Shown here piece after piece: positions 1-6,071 of a stretch of 7,989 bases of DNA (within the stretch, counting starts at the first letter, position 1; each line of letters begins with the position of its first letter). Where the stretch lies: positions 1 through 7,989 of the forward strand of contig JAJYNV010000109.1 of the NCBI GenBank assembly GCA_021786135.1, read 5' to 3'. Made by a program: the position numbers and the translations under genes. This DNA is from Bacillota bacterium. GTDB lineage: Bacteria > Bacillota > Sulfobacillia > JAJZYS01 > JAJYTV01. The notes below the pieces were generated by a model that was given only the letters and a program-made list of their open reading frames with translations, had not been told where the DNA came from and did no database searches.

Positions 1-60
1 GGAGTGCACCGCAAGAAGTTCCATCAAGTCTTGCACGATATCGTGAGCCTGCAAGTCCAC
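1..60 (-). CDS. Possible 5' end of a divergent gene, function unknown (partial)
   Basis: Read on the minus strand, a GTG at 60-58 opens a frame with no stop to the window edge (20 codons). It would encode MDLQAHDIVQDLMELLAVHS, whose leucine/isoleucine/valine spacing suits an amphipathic helix. A purine-rich GAGGGAG (complement of about 64-70) lies just upstream and could be a ribosome binding site. Regulators of several families begin with such a helix, but 20 residues are too few to assign one. The competing reading is a plus-strand gene tail at 1-81 (frame 1, ending in TAG at 79-81), and the two cannot both be right. The minus-strand reading is preferred because it has both a start codon and a plausible binding site, but this is a weak call. 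Confidence 0.3.
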   Translation of the reverse strand, partial: MDLQAHDIVQDLMELLAVHS

Positions 61-178
61 ACACTCCCTCGAGGAGGATAGGCGGTCAGCGCCGCGCATC
101 CAGTTTAGCCGTGCCGCGTGGGCCGCGCATAGAATGCGAGCCCCGCATCGAAGCCTACTCTAGGCGGGGGGTGGCCTC
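61..178. promoter_or_regulatory. Upstream region of the germination operon
   Basis: This 118-bp stretch should hold the promoter of the four-gene germination operon, and perhaps a divergent promoter if the minus-strand gene is real. A TAGAAT hexamer at 130-135 resembles a -10 element, but no good -35 element lies 16-18 bp before it; TTAGCC at 105-110 is 19 bp away and matches poorly. Germination receptor operons in Bacillus are typically read by the forespore sigma factor G. GCATA at 127-131 resembles a sigma-G/F -35 element, but no -10 element follows at proper spacing. A strong binding site, GGGGGGTGG at 166-174, precedes the GTG start at 179. No terminator hairpin is visible. Confidence 0.35.
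91..138. repeat. Direct repeat GCCGCGCAT x2 with an inverted repeat
   Basis: GCCGCGCAT occurs at 91-99 and again at 122-130, 31 bp apart, close to three helical turns. The second copy runs into a 5-bp inverted repeat, CGCAT-AGA-ATGCG (126-138), and a further CGCAT lies at 144-148. The spacing and the position upstream of an operon would suit a protein-binding site. Short GC-rich words recur by chance in such DNA, so function is inferred only. Confidence 0.35.
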
Positions 179-1747
179 GTGGCTTCGCGCAACCAAGAGC
201 TCCAGGACATCGCACGTCGCGGCGAGGAGATGCTGCACGATCTTTCCGGCTGGCTCGGGACAGGCCTTTCGGATGTCATCGCGCCGACCCTGGGAGCGAA
301 CGAGGACTGGCTGGAGGCGAACTATCTCGATACGTATCCGGCTGTGAGCCGCCAACTCCTTCTGGCGGGCCGGCGCGCCCTTCTAGTCTACTTCGGCGGC
401 GCCATCGACCGGGAGGAGGTCGAGCGCGAACTCGTGGCCGCACTCCAGGCGGCGCCGCCGCAGGCCCTTGGCGACCTCAGGATTCTGGCGCAGGCCGCCC
501 TGCCGAGCCTGGTGGTGAAAGAGATCACCACCTGGACCGATGCCGCGGACGAGTTCGTGGCGGGACACCTCATCCTGTTCATCGACGGCGTCGCGGGCGC
601 CTTGGCCTTCGACATCAAGACGATCCCCGTGCGCAGTCTTGAGGCGCCCAAGGTGGAGCAGTCGGTGATGGGGCCCCAGGTGGCGTTCATCGAGGATCTC
701 AAGACCAATCTCGCCCTGATACGAGACCGCATCCGCACACCGAAGCTCAAGACCTGGCACCGGGCCGTGGGACGTGAGACGAAGACGCAGGTGGCGATCA
801 TGCACCTCGAGGGAGTCGCCGATGCCGAACTCGTCGGGGCCGTGCATGACACGATCGGAGAGGCGCAGCCGAAGGATCTCCAGGTCGTAGCCACGCTCAC
901 GGGACTCCTCGAGCAGCGCCCGTACTCGCTCTTCCCGCAACTGCGCATGACGCAGCGCATCGACGAGGCGACGCGCGCCGTCCTCTCCGGCCGCATGCTG
1001 ATCATGATGCACGGAGACCCGACGGTCGCGATCTACCCGTCGACGCTCGGCGACTTCTACCGCACCATGGAGGACTACATGCTGACCTTCTGGGAGGCCA
1101 GCTACATCCGCGTCCTGCGCTTCATCGCGACGCTGACGGCGCTCTATCTGCCGGCCTTCTATGTCGCCGCGACCACCGTCAACCCGGATCTCATGCCCAC
1201 GCGCCTCGCGATCGTGGTGGCCGGGTCGCGCGAAGGCGTGCCGTTTTCGCCGCTCATCGAGGTCGTGATCATGTTCGTGATCGTCGAGTTCCTGCGCGAG
1301 GCGGCCCTGCGCATGCCGGAGCAGATGAGCTCCACGCTCGGCACCGTGGGTGCGATCGTGGTCGGCACGGCGCTCGTCAAGGCTGGTCTCATCTCGGACC
1401 TCATGATCGTGATCGCGACGATCGCCGCCGTCGCGGACTTCACCGCTCCATCGTTCGAGATCACATCGGTCTGGCGCATCCTGCTCTGGCCGATGGCCCT
1501 GGCGGCGGCGCTCTGGGGCATGCTCGGCATCATCGCGCTCAGCTTCGCCGTCGTGGCTGGCCTGGCTTCCCTCGAGGTGGCCGGCCGTCCCTATCTCGCA
1601 CCTCTGGTGCCAAGCCGTTCAGGGGAGATGCGCGACGCGTTCGTGCGCATGCCGGTGCGCGCCCTCGGCCCCCTGCACGGGGAAGACCACGGCTCGCTGC
1701 TGGCGGCGCTTGGCCTCGATCGCCTGGTTCGGGCGATACGCAGATGA
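179..1747 (+). CDS. gerAA: GerA-family spore germination protein, subunit A
   Basis: This is the A subunit of a spore germinant receptor, a protein of the spore inner membrane that works with subunits B and C to sense nutrients. At 522 residues it has the usual family length. The soluble N-terminal half spans about 1-305 and includes the family stretch VMGPQVAFIEDLKTNLALIR (about 163-182), followed by RDRIRTPKLK and, near 298-300, the conserved EDY. The C-terminal half has hydrophobic segments at about 312-332, 357-373, 386-405, 407-424 and 434-464, including the typical VPFSPLIE (354-361) and FLREAALRMP (371-380). The GTG start is supported by GGGGGGTGG just upstream. Its TGA overlaps the next gene's ATG by 4 bp. 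Receptors of this family are proposed to assemble into oligomeric nutrient-gated ion channels, and the A subunit contributes to the pore. Family assignment is firm; the germinant cannot be read from the sequence. Confidence 0.95.
   Translation: MASRNQELQDIARRGEEMLHDLSGWLGTGLSDVIAPTLGANEDWLEANYLDTYPAVSRQLLLAGRRALLVYFGGAIDREEVERELVAALQAAPPQALGDLRILAQAALPSLVVKEITTWTDAADEFVAGHLILFIDGVAGALAFDIKTIPVRSLEAPKVEQSVMGPQVAFIEDLKTNLALIRDRIRTPKLKTWHRAVGRETKTQVAIMHLEGVADAELVGAVHDTIGEAQPKDLQVVATLTGLLEQRPYSLFPQLRMTQRIDEATRAVLSGRMLIMMHGDPTVAIYPSTLGDFYRTMEDYMLTFWEASYIRVLRFIATLTALYLPAFYVAATTVNPDLMPTRLAIVVAGSREGVPFSPLIEVVIMFVIVEFLREAALRMPEQMSSTLGTVGAIVVGTALVKAGLISDLMIVIATIAAVADFTAPSFEITSVWRILLWPMALAAALWGMLGIIALSFAVVAGLASLEVAGRPYLAPLVPSRSGEMRDAFVRMPVRALGPLHGEDHGSLLAALGLDRLVRAIRR
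1719..1737 (+). promoter_or_regulatory. Hairpin just upstream of the subunit C start
   Basis: ATCGCC (1719-1724) and GGCGAT (1732-1737) are perfectly complementary. A further U-G and G-C pair can close inside them, leaving a 3-nt loop. The structure ends 6 nt before the ATG at 1744, and its 3' arm contains GGGCGA, the only binding-site-like stretch for that start. It could mask the site until a ribosome finishing subunit A opens it. It lies inside coding sequence, so chance is possible. Confidence 0.35.
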
Positions 1748-2853
1748 GGCGGCACTGCCTGATCGCCTGCGCGCTCAGTCTCCTGACGCTTGCCGGCTGC
1801 GGCAGGCGACCCGCCATCACACCGATCGACGCCCGGGCGCTGGTGCTCGCCGTCGGGGCGGACAAGGCGGGCAAGCAGGATGTCCGCTACACGCTCGAGA
1901 TTCCGAGCCCGCAGTCCCTGAGCGGCAGCTCGGGCGGCGGCAACGAGTTCTACTCCGTGCAGGCAGTGGCGAAGAGCCTCGCCGAGGCGATCAGTCACAT
2001 GGAGAACGAGACGAGCCGCGACATCTATCTCGGCCAGATGCATGTGCTCATCCTCGCGCTGGATCTGCCGCCCGATCTGCGCGACCGGCTGATCGCCGAG
2101 GAGGAGCGCTTCGGCGAGACGGATGACACCCAGTGGTTCGCGCTGGCGGACGGCAAGGCCGGCAAGCTGCTGCAGCCGCCAGCTCTTGAGGAGAGGCTGC
2201 CGGCCTTCTTCTACAGCACGCACTTCAATTGCGTGGGCTGCCAGTCCATCGATTACGGCGTACCGGCTTGGAGGGTCCAGGCGGAACTGGCGGCGCCGGG
2301 CAGCGTCGCGGTGGTGCCGGTGGCGAAGGCGCAGGACGGGCAGATCATGGTCAACCGCGTCGCCGCACTGCGCCGCCTGAAGGCGCCCTTCGTCTTCACG
2401 CCGGAAGAGACGGTCAGCGTGATGACCCTGCGAGGAAGGCTCACGAAGGGCAGTTTCACCTTCCCGACGCCGCTCGGCAGCGCAACGGTGCGCAGCATGC
2501 ATGCGAAGGTCACCCGCAGCGCAGCCATCGGCAGGGACCGACGCCTGCATCTCACCGCAAAGGTGACCTATCAGGGGCTCGTGGCGCAGCGGCCCGCGCG
2601 CGTCCAGCACATGACGGCGAAGGCTCTCGGGGTCATGCAGGAGTCCTGCGCCAAGGCGCTCGCACAGAAGCTCACGGCGGCGATCAGCCGCGCGCAGCGG
2701 GCTGGCGTCGACCCCTTCGACTTCGCCCAGACCGTCTACCTTGAAGATCCCGAGGCGTTCCGGGCGCTCGGCGACTATGCGGCGGCATTCCGGCAGGCTG
2801 TCGTGACCGTCCGCGTCCAGGTGCACCTACCGGACCAGGGCATCCTGGTATGA
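1744..2853 (+). CDS. gerAC: Ger(x)C-family germination lipoprotein, subunit C
   Basis: This is the lipid-anchored C subunit of the germinant receptor, expected on the outer face of the spore inner membrane. The 369-residue product begins with a signal peptide ending in a lipobox LAGC, with the acylated cysteine at position 19. It then has the family-typical opening (ALVLAVGADKAG, about 32-43). The C-terminal part carries the recognisable SRAQRAGVDPFDFAQTVY (about 315-332), followed by an acidic/aromatic stretch and a final beta-rich VTVRVQVHLPDQG (354-366), as in other Ger(x)C proteins. One oddity is a CxxC pair, NCVGC at 162-166, which could form a disulfide in the extracytoplasmic domain. 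The start codon overlaps the stop of subunit A as ATGA, so translation is probably coupled. Family assignment is confident. Confidence 0.93.
   Translation: MRRHCLIACALSLLTLAGCGRRPAITPIDARALVLAVGADKAGKQDVRYTLEIPSPQSLSGSSGGGNEFYSVQAVAKSLAEAISHMENETSRDIYLGQMHVLILALDLPPDLRDRLIAEEERFGETDDTQWFALADGKAGKLLQPPALEERLPAFFYSTHFNCVGCQSIDYGVPAWRVQAELAAPGSVAVVPVAKAQDGQIMVNRVAALRRLKAPFVFTPEETVSVMTLRGRLTKGSFTFPTPLGSATVRSMHAKVTRSAAIGRDRRLHLTAKVTYQGLVAQRPARVQHMTAKALGVMQESCAKALAQKLTAAISRAQRAGVDPFDFAQTVYLEDPEAFRALGDYAAAFRQAVVTVRVQVHLPDQGILV
2834..2849 (+). promoter_or_regulatory. Hairpin abutting the subunit B start codon
   Basis: ACCAGG (2834-2839), loop GCAT, CCTGGT (2844-2849) forms a perfect 6-bp stem with a 4-nt loop. 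It ends exactly one base before the ATG at 2850. The only purine-rich binding-site candidate for that start (AGGG, 2837-2840) lies in the 5' arm and loop. Ribosomes completing subunit C would melt it, which suits strict translational coupling. Function is inferred from position. Confidence 0.45.
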
Positions 2854-3944
2854 GGGCAGGCAGCGGCATCAGCGGAGCTGAGACTACGTTTCTCACGGCC
2901 GGGGCAACATTCGCGACAGGTGTCTTCGTCCTGCCGCGACTGCTTGTGGCCGATGCCGGGCGCGCAGGTATCCTGGCGCTGCTCCTCGTGGCGCTTGCGG
3001 CGATCTTGTGGACCAGTTGGATCGCAGGCCGATCACAGCGACTGCCAGCTCGCAGCCTGCCTCTCGCGCTCGTCCGCCAGGGCGGCGCCGGAGGCCGGGC
3101 TTGGCTCGTGCTGCTGGCGCTCTTCGAACTGCTGCTGGCGGGTGAGGTGTCGGCGCAGTTCGCCACGATGGCTGTCGCCGTCATCCTGCCCGGCGCGTCG
3201 CGTTTCGGCGTCTCGACGCTCATCCTCCTCAGCGCGTTCACGGCTGCCCGCCATCGTGTCGAGGGACTTGCGCGCACCGTCTACGTCAGCTTCCTCTTTG
3301 CCGGAATGTTGGCATTCGCCGCCTTCGCGCTGCTGCTGGGACGTGCCGACCAGCTCGCCGCCGTGCTGCCGGGACCGCACCTGAGTGTGGGACCCATCCT
3401 CGCGGGAAGCATCGACAGCATTGGCCTATATGCCGGGGCCACCACGATCGTCGCCTTCCTGCCGGCACAGAGGTATTCGCGGCAGATGCCGGCCGTCATC
3501 GGCGGAGTCATCCTCGTCACCGTGCTCATCGTCGTCGCCTATGTCGCGGCCATCGGCACGGGAGGTCCGGGGTACGTGCTGACGCAGATCTGGCCGGTGG
3601 TCACCGCGCTGCGCACCCTCGTCCTGCGCAGCTTCGTCCTCAACCGCATCGGGCTCGTCGTCGTCCTCGCCTGGAGCGCCTTCGTCCTCACCTTCAGCGC
3701 CACGCACCTGTGGGCGGCAGCCGAGTACGCCTGCATCGCCATGGACAGCCAGCGCTCCCGGCCGCTCGTCGCCCTTGCGGGCACGGTCCTGGCGGGGGTG
3801 TTCGCCACCTTCTCGGGCCCCGAGGCACAGACGGAGGTGATCGTGCGCCACGTCGTCGGACCGGCTGTCGCCGTCGTCCTGCTCAGCTGGATCCTGCTCG
3901 CCTACCTGCTCACGCGGCGTCGACCGCAGGCGAGCGGGGGATGA
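2850..3944 (+). CDS. gerAB: GerAB-family germination permease, subunit B
   Basis: This is the integral-membrane B subunit of the germinant receptor, a member of the APC amino-acid transporter superfamily that is thought to bind the nutrient rather than transport it. The 364 residues are almost entirely hydrophobic, giving about ten membrane segments. The first (about 12-30) has the family-like FATGVFVLPR (21-30), resembling the unwound glycine-proline substrate-site helix of APC proteins. A later stretch, LRSFVLNRIGLVVVLAWSAF (259-278), matches the usual region leading to the eighth helix, with its conserved tryptophan. The start ATG overlaps the subunit C stop as ATGA and the end overlaps the next ATG in the same way. 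The gene order A-C-B is that of gerK-type operons rather than A-B-C. The ligand cannot be inferred. Confidence 0.93.
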   Translation: MRAGSGISGAETTFLTAGATFATGVFVLPRLLVADAGRAGILALLLVALAAILWTSWIAGRSQRLPARSLPLALVRQGGAGGRAWLVLLALFELLLAGEVSAQFATMAVAVILPGASRFGVSTLILLSAFTAARHRVEGLARTVYVSFLFAGMLAFAAFALLLGRADQLAAVLPGPHLSVGPILAGSIDSIGLYAGATTIVAFLPAQRYSRQMPAVIGGVILVTVLIVVAYVAAIGTGGPGYVLTQIWPVVTALRTLVLRSFVLNRIGLVVVLAWSAFVLTFSATHLWAAAEYACIAMDSQRSRPLVALAGTVLAGVFATFSGPEAQTEVIVRHVVGPAVAVVLLSWILLAYLLTRRRPQASGG

Positions 3945-4831
3945 CGGCGCCGCAGCCTTTGCGCCAGGAGCATCTGGGGGGCAGAGGTCACGGGGAGGTG
4001 GTCTGGTACCCGCTGCTCGACGCCGATGCGATGCGCCGCATCTTCCCTGACCCACGCGATGAAGCGGGCCTCCTCGTGCTGAGCGGTGACAGCCGCCTGG
4101 AGGTGCGCGTGCGAGAGGGGCAGGTGGCGCTCAGGGCGTTTGAGATCGGCGCGCCGCGCGAGTCGGGGCCGTTCGCGATGCTCTGCCTGCCCGAGAGGCT
4201 CTGCCTGTTCGCGCGGCAGGAATCTCGCGCCGCGAGGGAGATCGTGGCGTCCCTCCATGAGGCCACGAGCACGCAAGAGGCATTTTGGCTCGCCTGGCAG
4301 AGCCTCGTCTCCGGTTACCAGGCGGAGAGCGAGGCGAACGTCGCAGCCGCAGAGGAAGTGGCCCAGCGCGTGCTGGTCGGACCACAAAAGGGGCTCGGCC
4401 ACCAGACCTATCGCGTGCGGCGGCGCGCCTTCTCCCTGCGGCAGGCTGTGCAGAGGGCGCAGGCCATCTTCGCGGTTCTTTCCGGTGAGCTGCCCGCGCT
4501 GTGGGGCGAGGACGCGGAGCGGGCCTGTCGCGAGACCAGCCAGCGCATCGCCCGTGCCTACGCGGACATCGAGTCGGTGCGCGAATCGCTCGGCGAGACG
4601 GTCGAGGCCTACACGTCCGTGCAGGCGAACGAGATGACGCACGTCATGCAGGTCCTGACAATCGTCTCGCTGCTCTTCCTGCCGTCGACCCTGATCGCAT
4701 CGATCTACGGCATGAACTTCCGCATTCCCGAGTACGGCTGGCCGAGGGGCTACGCCTGGTCGCTCGGCCTCATGGTCGTCCTGACGGGCCTGACGCTCTT
4801 CTGGGCGGCACGCCGCAGGTGGCTGCGCTGA
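3941..4831 (+). CDS. corA: CorA-type divalent cation channel coupled to the receptor operon
   Basis: This 296-residue protein belongs to the CorA family of pentameric magnesium/divalent-metal channels. A long cytoplasmic N-terminal domain (1-236) ends in a charged helical stretch (about 190-236). It is followed by a first membrane helix (about 237-256), the signature YGMNF with GMN at 257-259, the outer loop RIPEYGWPRGY (261-271), a second membrane helix (about 272-290) and the basic tail RRRWLR. It is slightly shorter than typical CorA proteins (about 310-350). The frame is open further upstream to 3710, but that part is out-of-frame translation of the permease gene, so the ATG at 3941, overlapping the preceding TGA as ATGA, is preferred. 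Co-translation with a germinant receptor suggests a role in spore or germination ion flux; that role is inference. Magnesium versus zinc or another metal cannot be decided. Confidence 0.93.
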   Translation: MTAPQPLRQEHLGGRGHGEVVWYPLLDADAMRRIFPDPRDEAGLLVLSGDSRLEVRVREGQVALRAFEIGAPRESGPFAMLCLPERLCLFARQESRAAREIVASLHEATSTQEAFWLAWQSLVSGYQAESEANVAAAEEVAQRVLVGPQKGLGHQTYRVRRRAFSLRQAVQRAQAIFAVLSGELPALWGEDAERACRETSQRIARAYADIESVRESLGETVEAYTSVQANEMTHVMQVLTIVSLLFLPSTLIASIYGMNFRIPEYGWPRGYAWSLGLMVVLTGLTLFWAARRRWLR

Positions 4832-4884
4832 ATGTCGCGGCCTGAGGTCTCTCGGCATCGCGACGCCCCCGCCGGGAACCTTAG

Positions 4885-5961
4885 GTGCGGGTGAGCGATG
4901 TGCCGCTGCGAGAACTCGCGGTCCGTGCCGTGCCGCCGGCGAAGGCGGCGATCGCGGCTGGGCTCTCCTGGTGGCTGGCCACCCTGGCCTTCGGCAGCCA
5001 CCAGCCGTACTTCGCCTCGCTCGCCGCGATCCTGTCGCTCCAGGTGACGGTCTACGAAACGCTCGCGTTCGGCGCCCAGCGCATTCTTGGCGTCGTGCTG
5101 GGCATCGCCCTGAGCCTTGGGCTCGTGCACGTTCTGCGGGCGAGCGCGGCTGCCGTGGCGCTGCTGGTCTTCCTCGGCATGTCCGTGTCGAGCCTGCTCG
5201 GCTTTCGCGCGCGCGCGGCGACGCAGGTGGGCGTCTCCGGACTCCTGGTGCTGGCCTTGGGCGGCAAGCCCGAGTACGCCGCTGCGCGCCTCATGGAGAC
5301 AGTCCTGGGGGCCCTGGTCGGCGTCGGGGTGCAGGCACTCCTCTGGCCGCCCGACCCCACGCCTTCGGCGCTTGAGGCTGTGGCCGCGCTGGGCCGGGCG
5401 ATCGAGGAGGAACTCCATACGCTCCAGTCCCGGACCGCACCGGCACGGCCGGGCCGGGCGCTGGCCCTGGCGAGACAGGCGAGTGAGGCAGAGGCCGCAG
5501 TGACACTGGCGCGTCAGAGTCTGAGGCTCAATCCGCTCAGGCGCGGGCGCGCGCAAGACGCCCGGCGACTCGAGATTGCGTTTGCGGCGCTCGAGCGGGT
5601 CGCGATCGAGGTGCGCGGCATGGGGCGCAGCCTGCGCGAAAGCGATCGCACTGTGCTGCATCCCCTCGTCGAGCCTGCCCTCGCAGCCGCCTGCGCGGCG
5701 GTGCGCGCGTTCGTGCGCGAGGTGGAGGGGCCCGGCCCCGGGGCGCGCGCCATGCTCCGCGCGGCACTGGAGCGGCTGGCGCAGGCAAACCGTGCGATGC
5801 TCGAGCCTTTGCTAGAGTTGACGGCGGCTGAACCGTTGCGCGAAGGCGGGGCCCTTCTGTCGGACCTCCGCCGCCTGCAGGAGGACGTCGCGCAGGCCGC
5901 GCAGGCCCTTGTCGCAGCCTCCGCCGCGCGCAGTGGCAGAGCGAGGCCGGACCCGGCTTAG
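4885..5961 (+). CDS. FUSC / aromatic acid exporter-like membrane protein
   Basis: This protein of up to 358 residues resembles the FUSC / aromatic acid exporter superfamily. The N-terminal half has about six membrane segments (near 20-36, 41-58, 66-84, 87-105, 112-127 and 136-153), including the family pattern PYFASLAAILSLQVTVYETL (41-60) followed by FGAQRILGVVLGI. The C-terminal half (about 160-350) is soluble, rich in alanine, arginine and glutamate, and probably all helical. Relatives export aromatic acids or other amphipathic compounds, but the substrate here is unknown. The start is uncertain: an in-frame TAG directly precedes the GTG at 4885, which has no clear binding site, and GTG codons at 4891 and 4900 are alternatives, the latter with GGGTGAG just upstream. 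It sits 53 bp after corA without a visible terminator, so it may be co-transcribed. Confidence 0.8.
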   Translation: MRVSDVPLRELAVRAVPPAKAAIAAGLSWWLATLAFGSHQPYFASLAAILSLQVTVYETLAFGAQRILGVVLGIALSLGLVHVLRASAAAVALLVFLGMSVSSLLGFRARAATQVGVSGLLVLALGGKPEYAAARLMETVLGALVGVGVQALLWPPDPTPSALEAVAALGRAIEEELHTLQSRTAPARPGRALALARQASEAEAAVTLARQSLRLNPLRRGRAQDARRLEIAFAALERVAIEVRGMGRSLRESDRTVLHPLVEPALAAACAAVRAFVREVEGPGPGARAMLRAALERLAQANRAMLEPLLELTAAEPLREGGALLSDLRRLQEDVAQAAQALVAASAARSGRARPDPA

Positions 5962-5980
5962 CAGCATGGCCGACTGGACC

Positions 5981-5990
5981 TTGTGCACAA
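5981..5990. repeat. Perfect 10-bp palindrome TTGTGCACAA
   Basis: TTGTGCACAA equals its own reverse complement. It lies in the 110-bp gap between the exporter-like gene and the TetR-family gene, where a promoter is expected. Its centre is 63 bp from the centre of the larger palindrome at 6038-6059. It may be a second regulator site or chance. TTGCCA at 5997-6002 resembles a -35 hexamer, but no convincing -10 follows. Confidence 0.3.
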
Positions 5991-6037
5991 ATTCTTTTGC
6001 CACCGAGGAAGGAATCGGACAGAGACCCGCGGAAATG

Positions 6038-6059
6038 TTCGACCGACCAGTCGGTTGAA
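6038..6059. promoter_or_regulatory. Probable operator of the TetR-family regulator
   Basis: The core ACCGAC-CA-GTCGGT (6042-6055) is a perfect 6-2-6 inverted repeat. The symmetry extends outward to TTCG and TGAA, giving 22 bp with 9 of 11 positions paired. Such palindromes a few bases upstream of a TetR-family gene are typical operators for autorepression. It lies 12 bp before the GTG start, just before the binding site, so a bound dimer could block transcription. The regulator-operator pairing is inferred from proximity. Confidence 0.7.
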
Positions 6060-6067
6060 GGGGGTGG
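6060..6067 (+). promoter_or_regulatory. Ribosome binding site deciding the tetR start
   Basis: AAGGGGGTG (6058-6066) pairs well with the 16S rRNA tail if one G-U pair is allowed, and sits about 5-7 nt before the GTG at 6072. It supports that start over the in-frame TTG at 5997, whose extra 25 codons would run through the operator palindrome. Confidence 0.6.
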
Positions 6068-6071
6068 TGCG

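Noticed and set aside
127..152. Sigma-G/F-type promoter built on GCATA and CATCGAA
   Set aside because: The spacing is only 14 bp instead of about 17, and the -10 match is imperfect.
1591..2826. Long minus-strand open frame of 411 codons opposite subunits A and C
   Set aside because: Its product is rich in Arg/His/Glu with no recognisable motif, while the plus strand encodes clear GerA and GerC families. Long antisense frames are expected in GC-rich DNA.
3710..3940. Upstream extension of the corA frame (77 extra residues)
   Set aside because: It is rich in Arg/Gly/Pro and overlaps the conserved end of the permease gene. The ATG at 3941 with an ATGA overlap fits the CorA domain start.
3902..4858. 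Minus-strand frame of 318 codons opposite corA
   Set aside because: No motif and a composition typical of antisense GC-rich frames; CorA with GMN is on the other strand.
4832..4884. Possible terminator between corA and the exporter-like gene
   Set aside because: No stable stem followed by a T-run is visible in the 53 bp.
5391..5460. Repeated 10-mer GGGCCGGGCG 60 bp apart
   Set aside because: Short GC-only word inside coding sequence; likely chance.
5890..5907. Tandem 9-bp repeat GCGCAGGCC x2
   Set aside because: It encodes an Ala/Gln-rich helix in the exporter-like protein and is explained by composition and codon use.
5997..6071. TTG start giving a 215-residue TetR protein
   Set aside because: The extra residues are not TetR-like, and their codons run through the operator palindrome and the binding site for the GTG at 6072.
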